64,000 nucleotides of DNA from Symbiodinium kawagutii (taxonomy: Eukaryota > Sar > Dinophyceae > Suessiales > Symbiodiniaceae). Both the position numbers and the translations under genes were made by a program. Positions 43,001 to 51,033 of this stretch are shown here, piece by piece. The stretch is taken from positions 469,748-533,747 of the forward strand of contig VSDK01009457.1 of the NCBI GenBank assembly GCA_009767595.1, read 5' to 3'. Positions within the stretch are counted from its first letter, which is position 1; each line of letters starts with the position of its first letter. The notes beneath the pieces are model-generated. The model searched no databases and was not told the origin of the DNA. It saw only the letters and a list, made by a program, of their open reading frames with translations.

Positions 43001-45540
43001 CTGAATGGGACATGTCCATTGCGGACATGCTCGTCCCAGCTCAACTTTCTAATCTTCGGCTGACGGCCAAAGACTTGGCGCTGAAGTTGCATTGCCACCT
43101 GTCTCATCATTCCTGGGGCCCATCGGGAAAGGTCTTTCGACGAAGTCACCTCTTCCTCAACTCGTGTTGGGCCTCCCTCATCATCAGTTGGAAGATCCAA
43201 AAGCAAATTCCCTGCGAACGAAGTTGGCTTCACAGCTTTGCCTCCCCACAGCGACTGCTTGAACGTTTGAATCTTGAACTCATACACCTTCATCAATGAC
43301 AGCCATTCACTCGTCCTCCACAAACTGACCACTTCCGGACGATAGCCAACGGGGTCTGCAGGTTGTTCAACTCCTAGCTTCACCTGCGATCTTCCCATTC
43401 CTCCCATGGACTTTCTAACCTCTTCAGCAATGATCCACACCAGTACTCCTCGCCAAAGCAGTAGGTCATCCTGAACTACCTTGTTGCGCTCCTGCTCATC
43501 CAAATCTGGGAGCCCCCAAGGATGATCCCATGTTCTCAATGGCCTGGGTCCTCCCCCTGGGATCGGCAACGGGTAGTGACGAAGAACCGATCTGGTCCTG
43601 CAATTTGGCCCCATCACAAGGCCCAGAAGCTGTCCATCCAACGCAGCACGGAGACAAGACGCATACGGGCCCTGGGGATCCAACATGTCATGTGAGACAA
43701 CCTTCCTTCCTTCTTCAGCTTCCTCCTGATTCCTCAAAATGTCAATCTCCACGACTTTACGTTGGTCTCCACCACACTCTTTCATAGCCCGGTGCAACGT
43801 GTAGCCCTCCTCTGGTCCTGCATACAGATGGAGAACAAATCCTTCCTTCAACCTCTTGCGCCTCCGGCGATTGCAAGACGGCAACTTCTTGAGATCATCC
43901 GCAGGTCTTTCTTTCAATCCCTCCTTGATCTTCATCGGTAGTTGCCTCAACACCGGATGCGCTTCAATCAAGTCTGCGATCCATTCTTCTTCCTCATCTC
44001 TAACTTCTTTGGCTTCCATCCTTCTCAGCCAAGTCTGCGATTTCTCATACTCCTCAATCATCTTCAAGGCAACTTTCCTCTTCACCTGGGGACATCCGTT
44101 TCGCATGATCACTGGGACTACTCCTCTCTTCGGATGGTGAAGCTCCATGACCCCATTCTCCCAGCGAGTGGAATACCCCATCTCTCCTCCCAGCAAACCC
44201 ATTGGTATGATGGGCTCAATCATCTCCTCTGCTGCCACCATGACACCTCCTCTGGTCATCCTCATGGCTATCTTCTCTCCATTGGCGAGCACTACCATCA
44301 CCTTCTCGTATTGGTCTAGCTCTTCATTTCTTTTCTTCCCTCTCATAGGATGTGTTGCCCCACTATCGATGAGCCCCAACTCCGTATCCCGAGACGTCAT
44401 CCTGGACAACCTCAACACTTTCATCTGCCTCAATTCATCCAGCTGCTTCTGCATAGCACTCAACTTCTGGTTTCTGTCTTCCTCCTCTTCTCTGACTTTG
44501 TTCACGGAGATTCCCTTCAGCATCTTATTCGCCTCTTCCAATAGATCTCGCATCGTTTCAGTGCTATCCTTCTTACTCGCCTCGGATTCCTCAGCCTCGG
44601 AAACATGAGTTGTCTCTTCTTTCTTCGGGGTCTTCGCTCCTTTGGCTCCTCCTTTGCCTTCCAACTTCTGCAACTTCTCTCCTTTGTCCTGCGTCTTCTC
44701 CTTCGCCGGCTCTCTGGATCGTTCACAAGCTGGAGCAAAGTGGTGAACCGACCCACAGTTCCAACATCTTTTCTTGTCATCCAACTGATGTTGATAGGTG
44801 CAGCTCTTCCCCTTGCGACATCCATCTTCCGTGAGGAAAAACCTGCATGGATAGGCAGGCCTCTCCTGCCCTCCTCCACTTCCTCCTTTCCAACCCTTTC
44901 CATCGGCCTTGCCTCCTTCTTTGTCCTCAGCACGGCGAAGACGGGGGTCAGGATTGGCGACATCTTTCTTCTTCTTGTCCTGGTGCGCCACCAACTCAAT
45001 CTCGGCTAAGAGATGATGCGCAAACTCCATCACCTTCTGCTCCGTGGGTGATGTGTCAATCATCAAAGCTGACCTTGAAAGCTGGATACGGAATGCGAGG
45101 TCGGTGTGATCTTTCAGGATCTTCTTCACTATCCTTCCTAGACCGCGCACCTGCAACGTTGCGTCCGGCCTCGTCACGCCAACCTCACCAGCTCTCCGGT
45201 GCCATCGGAGCCATCTTCGCAGTCCCGATACTGCACCTGCCAACGACGCTGCCTCCTCCGGTGAATCCAGAGCACTCAAAATCGCAGCCTTCTCCGAAAG
45301 TCCTCCAGGTTGATACGCCAGCAGCAACTTTGTGAGTATCCCCATGACATTCACCTCCTTCCCAGCTATGACCTCCTCCTGCTGCTGGGTGGGCAACGCT
45401 GCCATGAGCAGTGCAGCGGCTCGCTTTTCCAATCGATGGAACCTGACATCCTTGAGCACGTCCGGCACTTCAGCATGATGCCGCACCCTTTCCAGTGGTC
45501 CCACCACTTGCGAGCTGCTCCCAAAAATGCCTCCCACCAA
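39268..45540 (-). CDS. Copia gag-pol polyprotein (gag C-terminus, PR, DNMT-like, IN, RT, RNase H, C-terminal extension)
   Basis: A 2090-residue open frame. Gag part: residues 15-190, then a CCCH finger (C232, C241, C247, H251) and a CCHC knuckle (C259, C262, H267, C272). Protease: D392-S-G-A. Residues 565-785 resemble a cytosine-5 methyltransferase. Integrase: H838, H843, C850, C853, then D877, D1035 and E1071 (exact D-x35-E), with an acidic insert at about 907-995. Reverse transcriptase: D1380 and Y1488-V-D-D. RNase H: D1665, E1704, D1739, D1788. The tail has a membrane segment (about 1867-1887), a charged coil, and two H-x4-C...C-x2-C modules. The start Met is a track convention: an in-frame TGA lies 13 bp upstream, and the true gag enters from another frame near 45500. 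Confidence 0.95.
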   Translation of the reverse strand: MVGGIFGSSSQVVGPLERVRHHAEVPDVLKDVRFHRLEKRAAALLMAALPTQQQEEVIAGKEVNVMGILTKLLLAYQPGGLSEKAAILSALDSPEEAASLAGAVSGLRRWLRWHRRAGEVGVTRPDATLQVRGLGRIVKKILKDHTDLAFRIQLSRSALMIDTSPTEQKVMEFAHHLLAEIELVAHQDKKKKDVANPDPRLRRAEDKEGGKADGKGWKGGSGGGQERPAYPCRFFLTEDGCRKGKSCTYQHQLDDKKRCWNCGSVHHFAPACERSREPAKEKTQDKGEKLQKLEGKGGAKGAKTPKKEETTHVSEAEESEASKKDSTETMRDLLEEANKMLKGISVNKVREEEEDRNQKLSAMQKQLDELRQMKVLRLSRMTSRDTELGLIDSGATHPMRGKKRNEELDQYEKVMVVLANGEKIAMRMTRGGVMVAAEEMIEPIIPMGLLGGEMGYSTRWENGVMELHHPKRGVVPVIMRNGCPQVKRKVALKMIEEYEKSQTWLRRMEAKEVRDEEEEWIADLIEAHPVLRQLPMKIKEGLKERPADDLKKLPSCNRRRRKRLKEGFVLHLYAGPEEGYTLHRAMKECGGDQRKVVEIDILRNQEEAEEGRKVVSHDMLDPQGPYASCLRAALDGQLLGLVMGPNCRTRSVLRHYPLPIPGGGPRPLRTWDHPWGLPDLDEQERNKVVQDDLLLWRGVLVWIIAEEVRKSMGGMGRSQVKLGVEQPADPVGYRPEVVSLWRTSEWLSLMKVYEFKIQTFKQSLWGGKAVKPTSFAGNLLLDLPTDDEGGPTRVEEEVTSSKDLSRWAPGMMRQVAMQLQRQVFGRQPKIRKLSWDEHVRNGHVPFRRDCQICQEAAARGRQHFKIPTPRAGILSLDVSGPYQLGKDLNPNERAKFMLVGTYTWLTSKSEAEVEEEEQKRQKEMEEIEEMLKDEEDLKMDGGEQEEEKVEALQPEDPGEAEIFPSPVGMDEELEEIEDGKAEEVVEEEGQKPVIEVIRIGLPLTGKSKEEVLEGIADLYLQLRMDGYQIHTLHTDQGREFVNKKVKSWLRARGIHHSTNAGEDPKSNGRAERAVGEVKSQVRRVLHGAGMKIEWWPMALRYLMETQRLRRLGQGKKIPEFGGKVIIKRRQWKRGPLEPTHEETRFLSPVAASHGHCVLRQDGRWGIAPYVIADVQKPPVEDRVWLALYADHDRDEAEKRWRIRGKQPIREGSSFEALRMRKMMEEEAKNMEVDEMDNALMMFRKITPWKEALKKIEHQEAEVLQTRIVGVQEFTKDIHLWDSAVNEELEALLKTKQALRKIGSEEKKKIEKERPSAVVIPCKLVLTQKPGGRRKVRIVACGNHVEKQDSEDLYAGGGDAVALRLILKRGVESNWDAAIADIRAAFLNAPLTCEGDDAEVVILKPPGILVKMGFCSSDEFWIAVKAMYGLRQSPKAWCVYRDSVLMKMTWRAEDGVEMGLEPLVAEPNAWKLIRREEEKDETRGLMLIYVDDLLLMGPDEEVKRCLERIASEWEINKPEWVSQERPVKFLGMELRRMPWGLLINQESYIEDLLKRRGEEEGHHSGIPITKDQVTNLEEEGDEKGPEEVKQAQRISGELMWLVTRTRPDLMFVISKLSQAVLRNPKEVARVGLQVWKYLRKTKKEGLMIRKRNDNSKEDYALYAFTDSSYGPGGLDSQGTVMVTWGGDLMMWKSGRQGSPALSTAESELNEALEGLVMGDSVDSLAQELVEDPYLKMIKVDNSAAVNLLTEAAGSWRTRHLRLRAAHIRWRLGRLDWMVENVPGSEQLADVGTKVFTAPRLLQLKEMMGMYLSEERTAEKEEEERRFEVKGRRREEEVEKLLRVIIALSALCVAEEEEEEGGRFIEREMLVIGALAVIGLFHCLGSVWRLWRGTVQEREVAVREEEAEESLEDEEESLMRQRGEKALREEEDRLKKEKELRRREGKNVEGRIEEKEEESKQKVESSSEVRKDLEAKEGRRGAQSSTTGASSSTAQGAASSSVPMEVKEVKEDEKYVYLTEWGTRAHEERGCSSLKQSKRVYACAVCRVCAPVWDQKKPVYIHRKGQKAHQDIGCRAAEGKLWKIAMCQICSS
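43185..43848 (-). other. Cytosine-5 methyltransferase-like domain between protease and integrase
   Basis: Residues 565-785 of the polyprotein. VLHLYAGPEEGY (569-580) fits methyltransferase motif I, VVEIDI (596-601) the acidic end of strand 2, VMGPNCRTRS (642-651) the catalytic P-C loop (C647), VEQP (724-727) the E-N-V loop, and KPT at 771-773 the late motif region. Copia elements that captured cytosine-5 methyltransferases are known in dinoflagellates. The PPCQ motif is changed to GPNCR and the target recognition region is short, so activity is uncertain. Confidence 0.5.
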
Positions 45541-45896
45541 CCTTGGCTCCCATCACTGAGATCTCCCATAGCTGGTCCTATGCTGATGAACCAATCCGTG
45601 AGATCAAGTGGTGCTGTCTCTGGACGCCACTCTGGTAACTTTTGAAGTTCTCCAATGCATTCACCACCTCACGATCTTCGGTCTTCTTCACTTCAATCAT
45701 CTGTTCTTGCATCTTCTGGTATCCTTCTAGAAGCTTCATCATGCCTCGCATCATCACCTTAACGTCTTCGCTCGCTCCTTCCTGAGTCTTCGGCTTTCTT
45801 CCACTCTTCAAAACCTCTTTGCGGGCTTTTCGCGGTCTTCGGGCCTCTTCAGGGGGGTCTCTGGCGTCCTCCTCAAGGGGGTCTCTGGCGTCCTCC
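45492..45896 (-). pseudogene. Middle of gag, in shifted frames
   Basis: Between the end of the first gag frame and the main frame, gag-like sequence continues in other frames. About 45896-45665 reads in a second frame (PRKARKEVLKSG, VMMRGMMKLLEGYQKMQEQM). About 45653-45492 returns to the first frame (GELQKLPEWRPETAPLDLTD, then WFISIGPAMGDLSDGSQGWW). The main frame picks up with PLERVRHH. The segment is typical copia gag, so these are one-time continuous codons now broken at about 45899, 45655-45685 and 45490-45510. Confidence 0.75.
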
Positions 45897-45977
45897 TTAA
45901 GGGTCTCTGGCGTCCTCCTCGTGGGGGTCTGATTCTTCCTCCTCGTGGGGGTCTGATTCTTCCTCCTCAAGGGGGTC
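45851..45977 (-). repeat. 24-bp coding repeat in gag, with a 22-bp unit
   Basis: Five or so units encode DARDPLEE or ESDPHEEE. One unit has GGG where the others have GGGGG, a 2-bp loss that shifts the frame and creates the TAA ending the first gag frame at 45897. Confidence 0.85.
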
Positions 45978-46907
45978 TCGATCATCCTCGTCATCACTCT
46001 TCTTTCCAAGAGCTTCCGGGGTTCCATACTTCGAACTACCATCAACGATAGCCTTCATACCCCCTTCATCCCTTTCCCTTCGCATCAAATACATTTCCCT
46101 CAAAACTCGGTTCTCCTCCTCTAACCGATGCATCTTTTCAATCATCATCATCTTCTGGGGATCTACAGGAGTTTGACCTGCAGGCATGGAATGCCTACCC
46201 TTTCCTCCCTGCTCATAATGCCTCATCTTTGCGATGTCTTCCTGGACTCGGTACTGGATGAGACGTTCTCTTTCCTCCTGGATTCGCTGATACTTCTGTT
46301 CCTCTACTTCCATCCACTCAGGTCTTTGCAGCATGGTTTCCCTTCTTGGCATCATAGGTACACCATCGTGAATCTGCATCAATTGCATGTATTGTTCCTG
46401 AGTGAACAACGGTAGCATAGGTGGTGGTGTTGACTGCAAATTCCCAATCATCCTCACCGACCCTTCCTCCTGCTGCCTGATCTTCTCTTCTTCTTTCGCT
46501 TCTTCGTGGGGGTCTGCGGCCTCCTTTCGATCTTCACCACTGGAACGTCGCCCAGTGTGCGGGGCTGGTGTCGACACTGGTGCCAAGGAACGAGGTGGAC
46601 CAGTAGGGTGGGACTGGCTAGGTGTACTTCTCACTGCAACCTCCAAACCAGTCTCAACCTGCTTCGTGGGTTCCTTCTTAGCACCAACCTTTTCTTTGGC
46701 TTCGGGGGCTTTCTCTTCAGGGGCCTTCACTTCAGGGGGTCTATCCTCAATTCCTCTTTCATCAGCCTCTCTGTTCAACATCTCAGACATCCTATCATGA
46801 GCTGCTTTCATCTGCCTCTCACCCTCTTCTAGCAACTTCGGATCAGCTAGCTTCGGTCCCTGGTTCTTGCCCCCCTCTTTGCCATGCTTAGCATTCTTTG
46901 GGCTCAT
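45897..46907 (-). CDS. Copia gag N-terminal part (336 codons)
   Basis: Begins MSPKNAKHGKEGG two codons inside the primer-binding site, four bases after the 5' LTR. It is rich in Lys, Glu and Pro, with a coiled Met/Gln/Arg/Glu region around residues 185-285 (for example EEQKYQRIQEERERLIQYRV). It ends in the acidic DPHEEE repeat at a stop created by a 2-bp loss. The original protein would have continued into the segment that follows. The role would be capsid and RNA packaging. Confidence 0.8.
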   Translation of the reverse strand: MSPKNAKHGKEGGKNQGPKLADPKLLEEGERQMKAAHDRMSEMLNREADERGIEDRPPEVKAPEEKAPEAKEKVGAKKEPTKQVETGLEVAVRSTPSQSHPTGPPRSLAPVSTPAPHTGRRSSGEDRKEAADPHEEAKEEEKIRQQEEGSVRMIGNLQSTPPPMLPLFTQEQYMQLMQIHDGVPMMPRRETMLQRPEWMEVEEQKYQRIQEERERLIQYRVQEDIAKMRHYEQGGKGRHSMPAGQTPVDPQKMMMIEKMHRLEEENRVLREMYLMRRERDEGGMKAIVDGSSKYGTPEALGKKSDDEDDRDPLEEEESDPHEEEESDPHEEDARDP

Positions 46908-46911
46908 AACC
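46896..46911 (-). promoter_or_regulatory. Primer-binding site, initiator tRNA-Met anticodon type
   Basis: GGTTATGAGCCCAAAG directly follows the 5' LTR. Drosophila copia uses GGTTATGGGCCCAG, complementary to the anticodon stem-loop of a cleaved initiator tRNA-Met; the present site differs at one of the first 12 bases. The gag start codon (46907-46905) is inside it. Confidence 0.75.
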
Positions 46912-47068
46912 TATTTAGCCCCTTCGTCTCAATCGTGAGTCTTCGGTCCCGTCACCAGTACATGCACGACACAGCTCGGTCCAACTGCAATCGCTTTTCT
47001 GATCTTAAACGGCTTCGTAAGTTGGTTTTGGTTACACTTCAGATTTGTGCAACTTTCGCCCACAAACA
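46912..47068 (-). repeat. 5' LTR of the copia element
   Basis: Same limits as the 3' copy. The only change, CA here against CG at 39009-39010, is at a CpG. No TATA-like box stands out. Confidence 0.95.
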
Positions 47069-47073
47069 ACAAA
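47069..47073. repeat. Target-site duplication, right copy
   Basis: ACAAA, the partner of 38946-38950. Confidence 0.9.
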
Positions 47074-47094
47074 ACATATATCTAATCACATGTT

Positions 47095-47830
47095 AATAAA
47101 TAGCAATAAACATCCACAACAACAATCTGTTGCCAACCATGGCTGTTGATTAAGCATGGTTGACCATTACAGTACCCTGGGACTCACGTATCCACCATTT
47201 TTGAACTCATGACAATTATCCAACAAGAACCATTACTGGTCATTACTTACGAGTAAGTGATGATTAATTATATCAATTACTGGTGGCAAATTAACTCATA
47301 AGTACTTCTTGTGGGCCAACGGACTTTTAAGTTGGTGGTCAAATCCTGTTGTTTGACTTACACCTCTATGTACTTTGTCTGACCTCTAAGTCGGTTGAAA
47401 TTATTAACCGCTGATCACCCATTAATTGGTTGACTACTCATTGATCACTAGTTCTTCACCGGTATCAACCATTAGACACACATGAATTAACTAGTGAATA
47501 ATCAACGATCCACCGTTGATCAACCCAGAATGATACTCAATGTTGGTATAAGCTCAATAATCAGCCAGTAGTAAGCAGCATCAATCATAAAACCCCCATT
47601 GACAAAACCATGAATCGATGTCAAATCAACCCTCCAACGAACTCAGTAGTCCATATTTCCATTCGTTATCCATTAATCAATTCATTGATGATCAACCCAT
47701 CAATTCATCAAAGCTTATTCAGCCCATAATGGTCATCAAGTCTATCAATCGGGTATTAACTCCAATATAATCACCGTAAATCAACCATGAATCAATCAGA
47801 ATCATTAATCAACCATAAATCAACCCAACC
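47095..47830. repeat. Degenerate TTAATCAACC-type AT-rich tract
   Basis: Variants of ATCAACCATTAATCA and ATTGATGATCAACCC recur with irregular spacing. No open frame of note. Confidence 0.5.
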
Positions 47831-47835
47831 AATCC

Positions 47836-47949
47836 GGCTATGAGTCAAAAACCCGTACCCCTGGTTCCCCATCGATAACTATTGTTTTCCCTTGTTTTCT
47901 TGGTGGAAATCCACCATGAAAGTTGGTTGATTAATATTGGCCCATAGCC
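47836..47949. mobile_element. MITE-like element, family B
   Basis: Ends GGCTATGAGTCAAAAACCC and ATTGGCCCATAGCC. Flanking ATCC and GTCC match 3 of 4. Confidence 0.75.
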
Positions 47950-48104
47950 GTCCTTGTCTGTCAACACCCAAGTCATTGATGGGGGCCATTTGCGGTGCGA
48001 GGATCCTCCAGTTCTGCTCCACATCCTGAGATCGGCAAACGCAGCAGCTGAAGGGGTTGCACCATGGGAAACGCAACCGGATGAGGGCGCCGGCGATGGT
48101 GAAC

Positions 48105-48600
48105 ATGGTTGGTTAATGGTTGGTTGATGGTTGGTTAATGTTGAGAATGGCTGGTTGATGATTGGTTGATGCTTAGTTGATGGTTGGTTGATGGTTGATG
48201 CTTGGCTGATGGTTGGTCGATGGTTGGTTGATGGTTGATAATGGCTGGTTGATGATTGCTTGATGGTTGGTTGATGGTTGGTGCTTGGTTGATGGTTGGT
48301 CTATTGGAGGTGGTCGCCAGCCAAAGGAAAAACGGGAAAAGGGCCCCCAACAAAGAAACGCGGCAGCCCAACCCGGACTTAGCCAGGGACAAGGCAAGCC
48401 AAGCGTGGGAAAAAGATGGCAGGCCCGAATGCAAAAGAGCAGAATGGCCGTGCATCCACAGCAGACAAAAGCAAGACCAAACTTGGTTGGTTGATGATTG
48501 CTTGATGGTTGGTTGATGGTTGATAACGGCTGGGTGATGATTGCTTGATGGTTGGTTGATGGTTGGTTGATGATTGGTTGATGGTTGACACGTGGTTCAT
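48105..48600. repeat. TGGTTGGTTGATGGTTGAT minisatellite, interrupted
   Basis: Two blocks (48105-48305 and 48480-48600) of GGTTGATGATTGGTTGATGC-like units in one direction flank a 175-bp GC-rich segment. The Asn-His-Gln-Pro frames on the minus strand are the repeat translated. Confidence 0.85.
48306..48480 (-). other. Unique GC-rich segment inside the minisatellite
   Basis: The minus frame reads FGLAFVCCGCTAILLFCIRA and on to FLCWGPFSRFSFGW, hydrophobic and Cys-rich. It has no family match that I recognise and could equally be non-coding. Confidence 0.25.
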
Positions 48601-48688
48601 GCATGAAAGTGCCAACTGATGATAATTGAGAAATGTTGTATAATCATGACTGCTGGTGGTTAAGACTGAGGGATAACAACCAACATCG

Positions 48689-48729
48689 AAGACAACAACA
48701 ACGACAACAACAACAACAACAACAACAAG

Positions 48730-48761
<32 letters not shown>

Positions 48762-48763
48762 GC
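48689..48763. repeat. (CAA)n microsatellite
   Basis: About 22 CAA units with a few GAA or CGA changes. Confidence 0.95.
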
Positions 48764-49026
48764 AAGATCGCCAAAGATCATTTGCTCATTTGCTCATGGT
48801 GAACCCCGCCACCTACCAACCAGTTGGTGAGATGGAGGAGGGAATGGGTGGCGCGATACCTCCAAAGTTAATTGGCAGGTTGTTGCCACGCATGTTACTT
48901 TTTCACGGCCAAGGTCATGCGTCTCATCATTGATTTTCCTTCTGGTTGCTGCATAGAGGTTCCTATCTTATCAAACATCGTTATTTTTCCAAACGAAACA
49001 AACAAAAACAGCCAGAAAATTGGTTG

Positions 49027-49028
49027 TG

Positions 49029-49121
<93 letters not shown>
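49027..49121. repeat. (CAT)n microsatellite
   Basis: About 31 uninterrupted CAT units. It gives polyserine, polyisoleucine and polyaspartate frames. Confidence 0.97.
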
Positions 49122-49122
<1 letters not shown>

Positions 49123-49311
49123 TCTGAATGCTACAGAAAACAGAAATCCACCCATACGTTCTTACCAGTGACATGCTGCAGCAAACCTTCAACCAACATT
49201 TCTTTTTTCCAGAATAAACAATGGCCCAGCTACATGATCAGGATATTGATAGTGATTGGTAATGTACCTTGCACAGAAATGTAGTGGAAGAAGTGGAAGC
49301 AACAATGAACT

Positions 49312-49423
49312 GGCTGTGGGTCAAAACCCTGTACCCCTGCTTCCCTTATCATCAACCATTGTTTTCCTTATTATTGTTGGTTATTATCCACCATTATTAG
49401 TTGGTTAATATCGACCCATAGCC
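49312..49423. mobile_element. MITE-like element, family B
   Basis: Ends GGCTGTGGGTCAAAACC and ATCGACCCATAGCC. Flanks AACT and AGCT match 3 of 4. Confidence 0.75.
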
Positions 49424-49509
49424 AGCTCTGAAACTCATCTTTTTGAATGCGTGATTAGCCAACTGCTGCCACCCGGTTACACCCGTTGGCCACGCCCAAG
49501 AATCGTAGC

Positions 49510-49590
49510 GCAGGGTGAGATGCTGCAGGCTGTTGGGCAGATTCACAGCCAGCTCTAAAGGTTGGGTAAAGCCTTCTCCAAACGTCAAAC
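49510..49590 (-). CDS. FNIP repeat exon (candidate)
   Basis: The minus strand reads LTFGEGFTQPLELAVNLPNS and continues LQHLTL. An AAG acceptor lies at 49592-49591. If a GC donor is used (CTGC/GCTACG), the 81-bp exon is phase 1 at both ends, 27 codons. Confidence 0.6.
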
Positions 49591-49808
49591 CTTAGAGGCC
49601 CCGGGGGAGTCACACCTGGAAGTGAGCGATCGATCGAAATCGTTGGGAACAGTTGGCGCAATTATCTTGAGATGGACTGATTGTATACTCCAATCGCCTT
49701 GGCTCTTATTGTATACTATCTTGGTGCATCAAGCTGATAATCGATCGATCTTGACGATTTTGGAGATGGGGATTCCGAAATGGGGATCCAAATTGGAGGA
49801 AGTACTTA

Positions 49809-49976
49809 TCTGTTTGGTGATTTCAAGCCTCATGAAAAATATTCATCAACCAGTCAACCAACCATTTGCCAATCTGTTTGTTGGTTGGACCACCCTTACG
49901 AAAAATATGCTCGTCAACCAACCATTTGTTAGTAACTACTTTGGGAAAGGAAAAATGTTTGAAACCACCGACCAGT
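49809..49976. mobile_element. Composite of two family C elements
   Basis: A left part (TTTGGTGATTTCAAGCC to TCAACCAACCATTTGCC) is followed by a second left end (TTGTTGGTTGGACCACCC) and one right end (TTTGAAACCACCGACCAG). Either one copy inserted in another and lost an end, or a partial duplication occurred. Confidence 0.6.
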
Positions 49977-50662
49977 TATGTGGGCAAAACATCTGACATG
50001 AATTGACATGATGGTATCAGCTCTAGAAAGGCTAAACGGCTTTAGAAACCAACAGCCATGGCCACAATTCTTTTGTGCCCTGGAGACCGTTGATTCCCCA
50101 TTGGTAGGGTGGATGTTCTGAAATATATGCTATGACCCCATGTCTCCTCATGGTATGTTGATGAGCTTCATATACTCCCGACAGTTTCCAAACCCTGTGA
50201 GGCAATACAGGTTTCAAGATTGTCTTGATGTCACTAGTCTTTTCATACTTCGGGTACCCTCGACCCTGCAAAAAATGATGTTCGTTTTCCGGCGCGTGTC
50301 CATACTCGGTGTTGGTTTGGCACTGCCAGCCTGAAGTTACTCTCAACCCTCACCCCACAAATCCCCAAAGCAGCTGCTGTTGAGGAACCACGTGTTGGTG
50401 TGAGATATACAGTGGCTACCTTCCATTGAGAGTCAAGCATTTTGCTTTCCGGGACACTGTCGTCCAGGCAAAAGAACAATGCACTCTACAACCACCAACA
50501 GCCATTGCGGCAACCGACCACAATATGAGCGTCTGATGAAACCGAGACACTTTGAAGGCCTGCGGCGTTGTGATGATGGGTGTGCATATGTGAGATGCTC
50601 ACAGACCATCCAAACATGCTGTGAATCTCCTGGTTTTGGTATGCAACAACGTATGAACAATT

Positions 50663-50774
50663 GGTTGCTTCTTCAAACAGGGGTACCCCCAAAATGATTG
50701 GTTGATTGCTATAGCTGCTATAAATTATTGATTAAAGGGATTATTGGGGGTACCCCGCTGACTTGAGAAACACC
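50663..50774. mobile_element. Diverged family A element
   Basis: GTACCCCCAAAATGATTGG and GGGGGTACCCCGCTGACTTG near the two ends, terminal GGTTGCTTCTTCAAACAGG and TTGAGAAACACCC. Confidence 0.6.
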
Positions 50775-50950
50775 CAAATCCCAAAAAATGGTTTGTGGTA
50801 GATCCAATCGTCAAACTGCAAGAGTTGGACATTTGAGATATCTCAAATCATAGCAACTTGAAAGAGTTCTTGGTGTGATTTGTTCATATAAGCAATTGAA
50901 TCTGAACACTCAAATCTTAACATATGTCGATTCAAACCCTTATCAGGGGT

Positions 50951-51033
50951 TGATCAACTGCAAGGTCTCAACTTTTCGCAAAACTGTGCCTGATAAGTCG
51001 AGTTTGTCCAGCTTGTGATTGAAACTGTCACCT
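50951..51033 (-). CDS. FNIP/leucine-rich repeat exon (candidate)
   Basis: The minus strand reads GDSFNHKLDKLDLSGTVLRK, then VETLQLINP and a stop. The F-N-x-x-L-x-x-L-x-L core is followed by a more ordinary leucine-rich spacing (L-x-x-V-x-x-L-x-L). Confidence 0.5.

Larger units (their letters stand above)
38951..47068 (-). mobile_element. Full-length Ty1/copia LTR retrotransposon
   Basis: An 8118-bp element on the minus strand with two 157-bp LTRs differing at one base, a 5-bp target duplication (ACAAA at 38946-38950 and 47069-47073), a primer-binding site, a polypurine tract, and the gene order gag, protease, integrase, reverse transcriptase, RNase H that defines copia. Near-identical LTRs show a recent insertion. 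The gag region has frame breaks but the 2090-codon main frame is open, so the copy is either recently damaged or the breaks are sequencing errors. Host FNIP islands lie on both sides in the same direction. Confidence 0.95.

Noticed and set aside
48135-48604. Asn-His-Gln-Pro repeat protein on the minus strand
   Set aside because: Low-complexity product of the TGGTTGAT minisatellite, with the same pattern in more than one frame.
48895-49284. Polyaspartate, polyserine and polyisoleucine frames
   Set aside because: Produced by the CAT repeat at 49027-49121.
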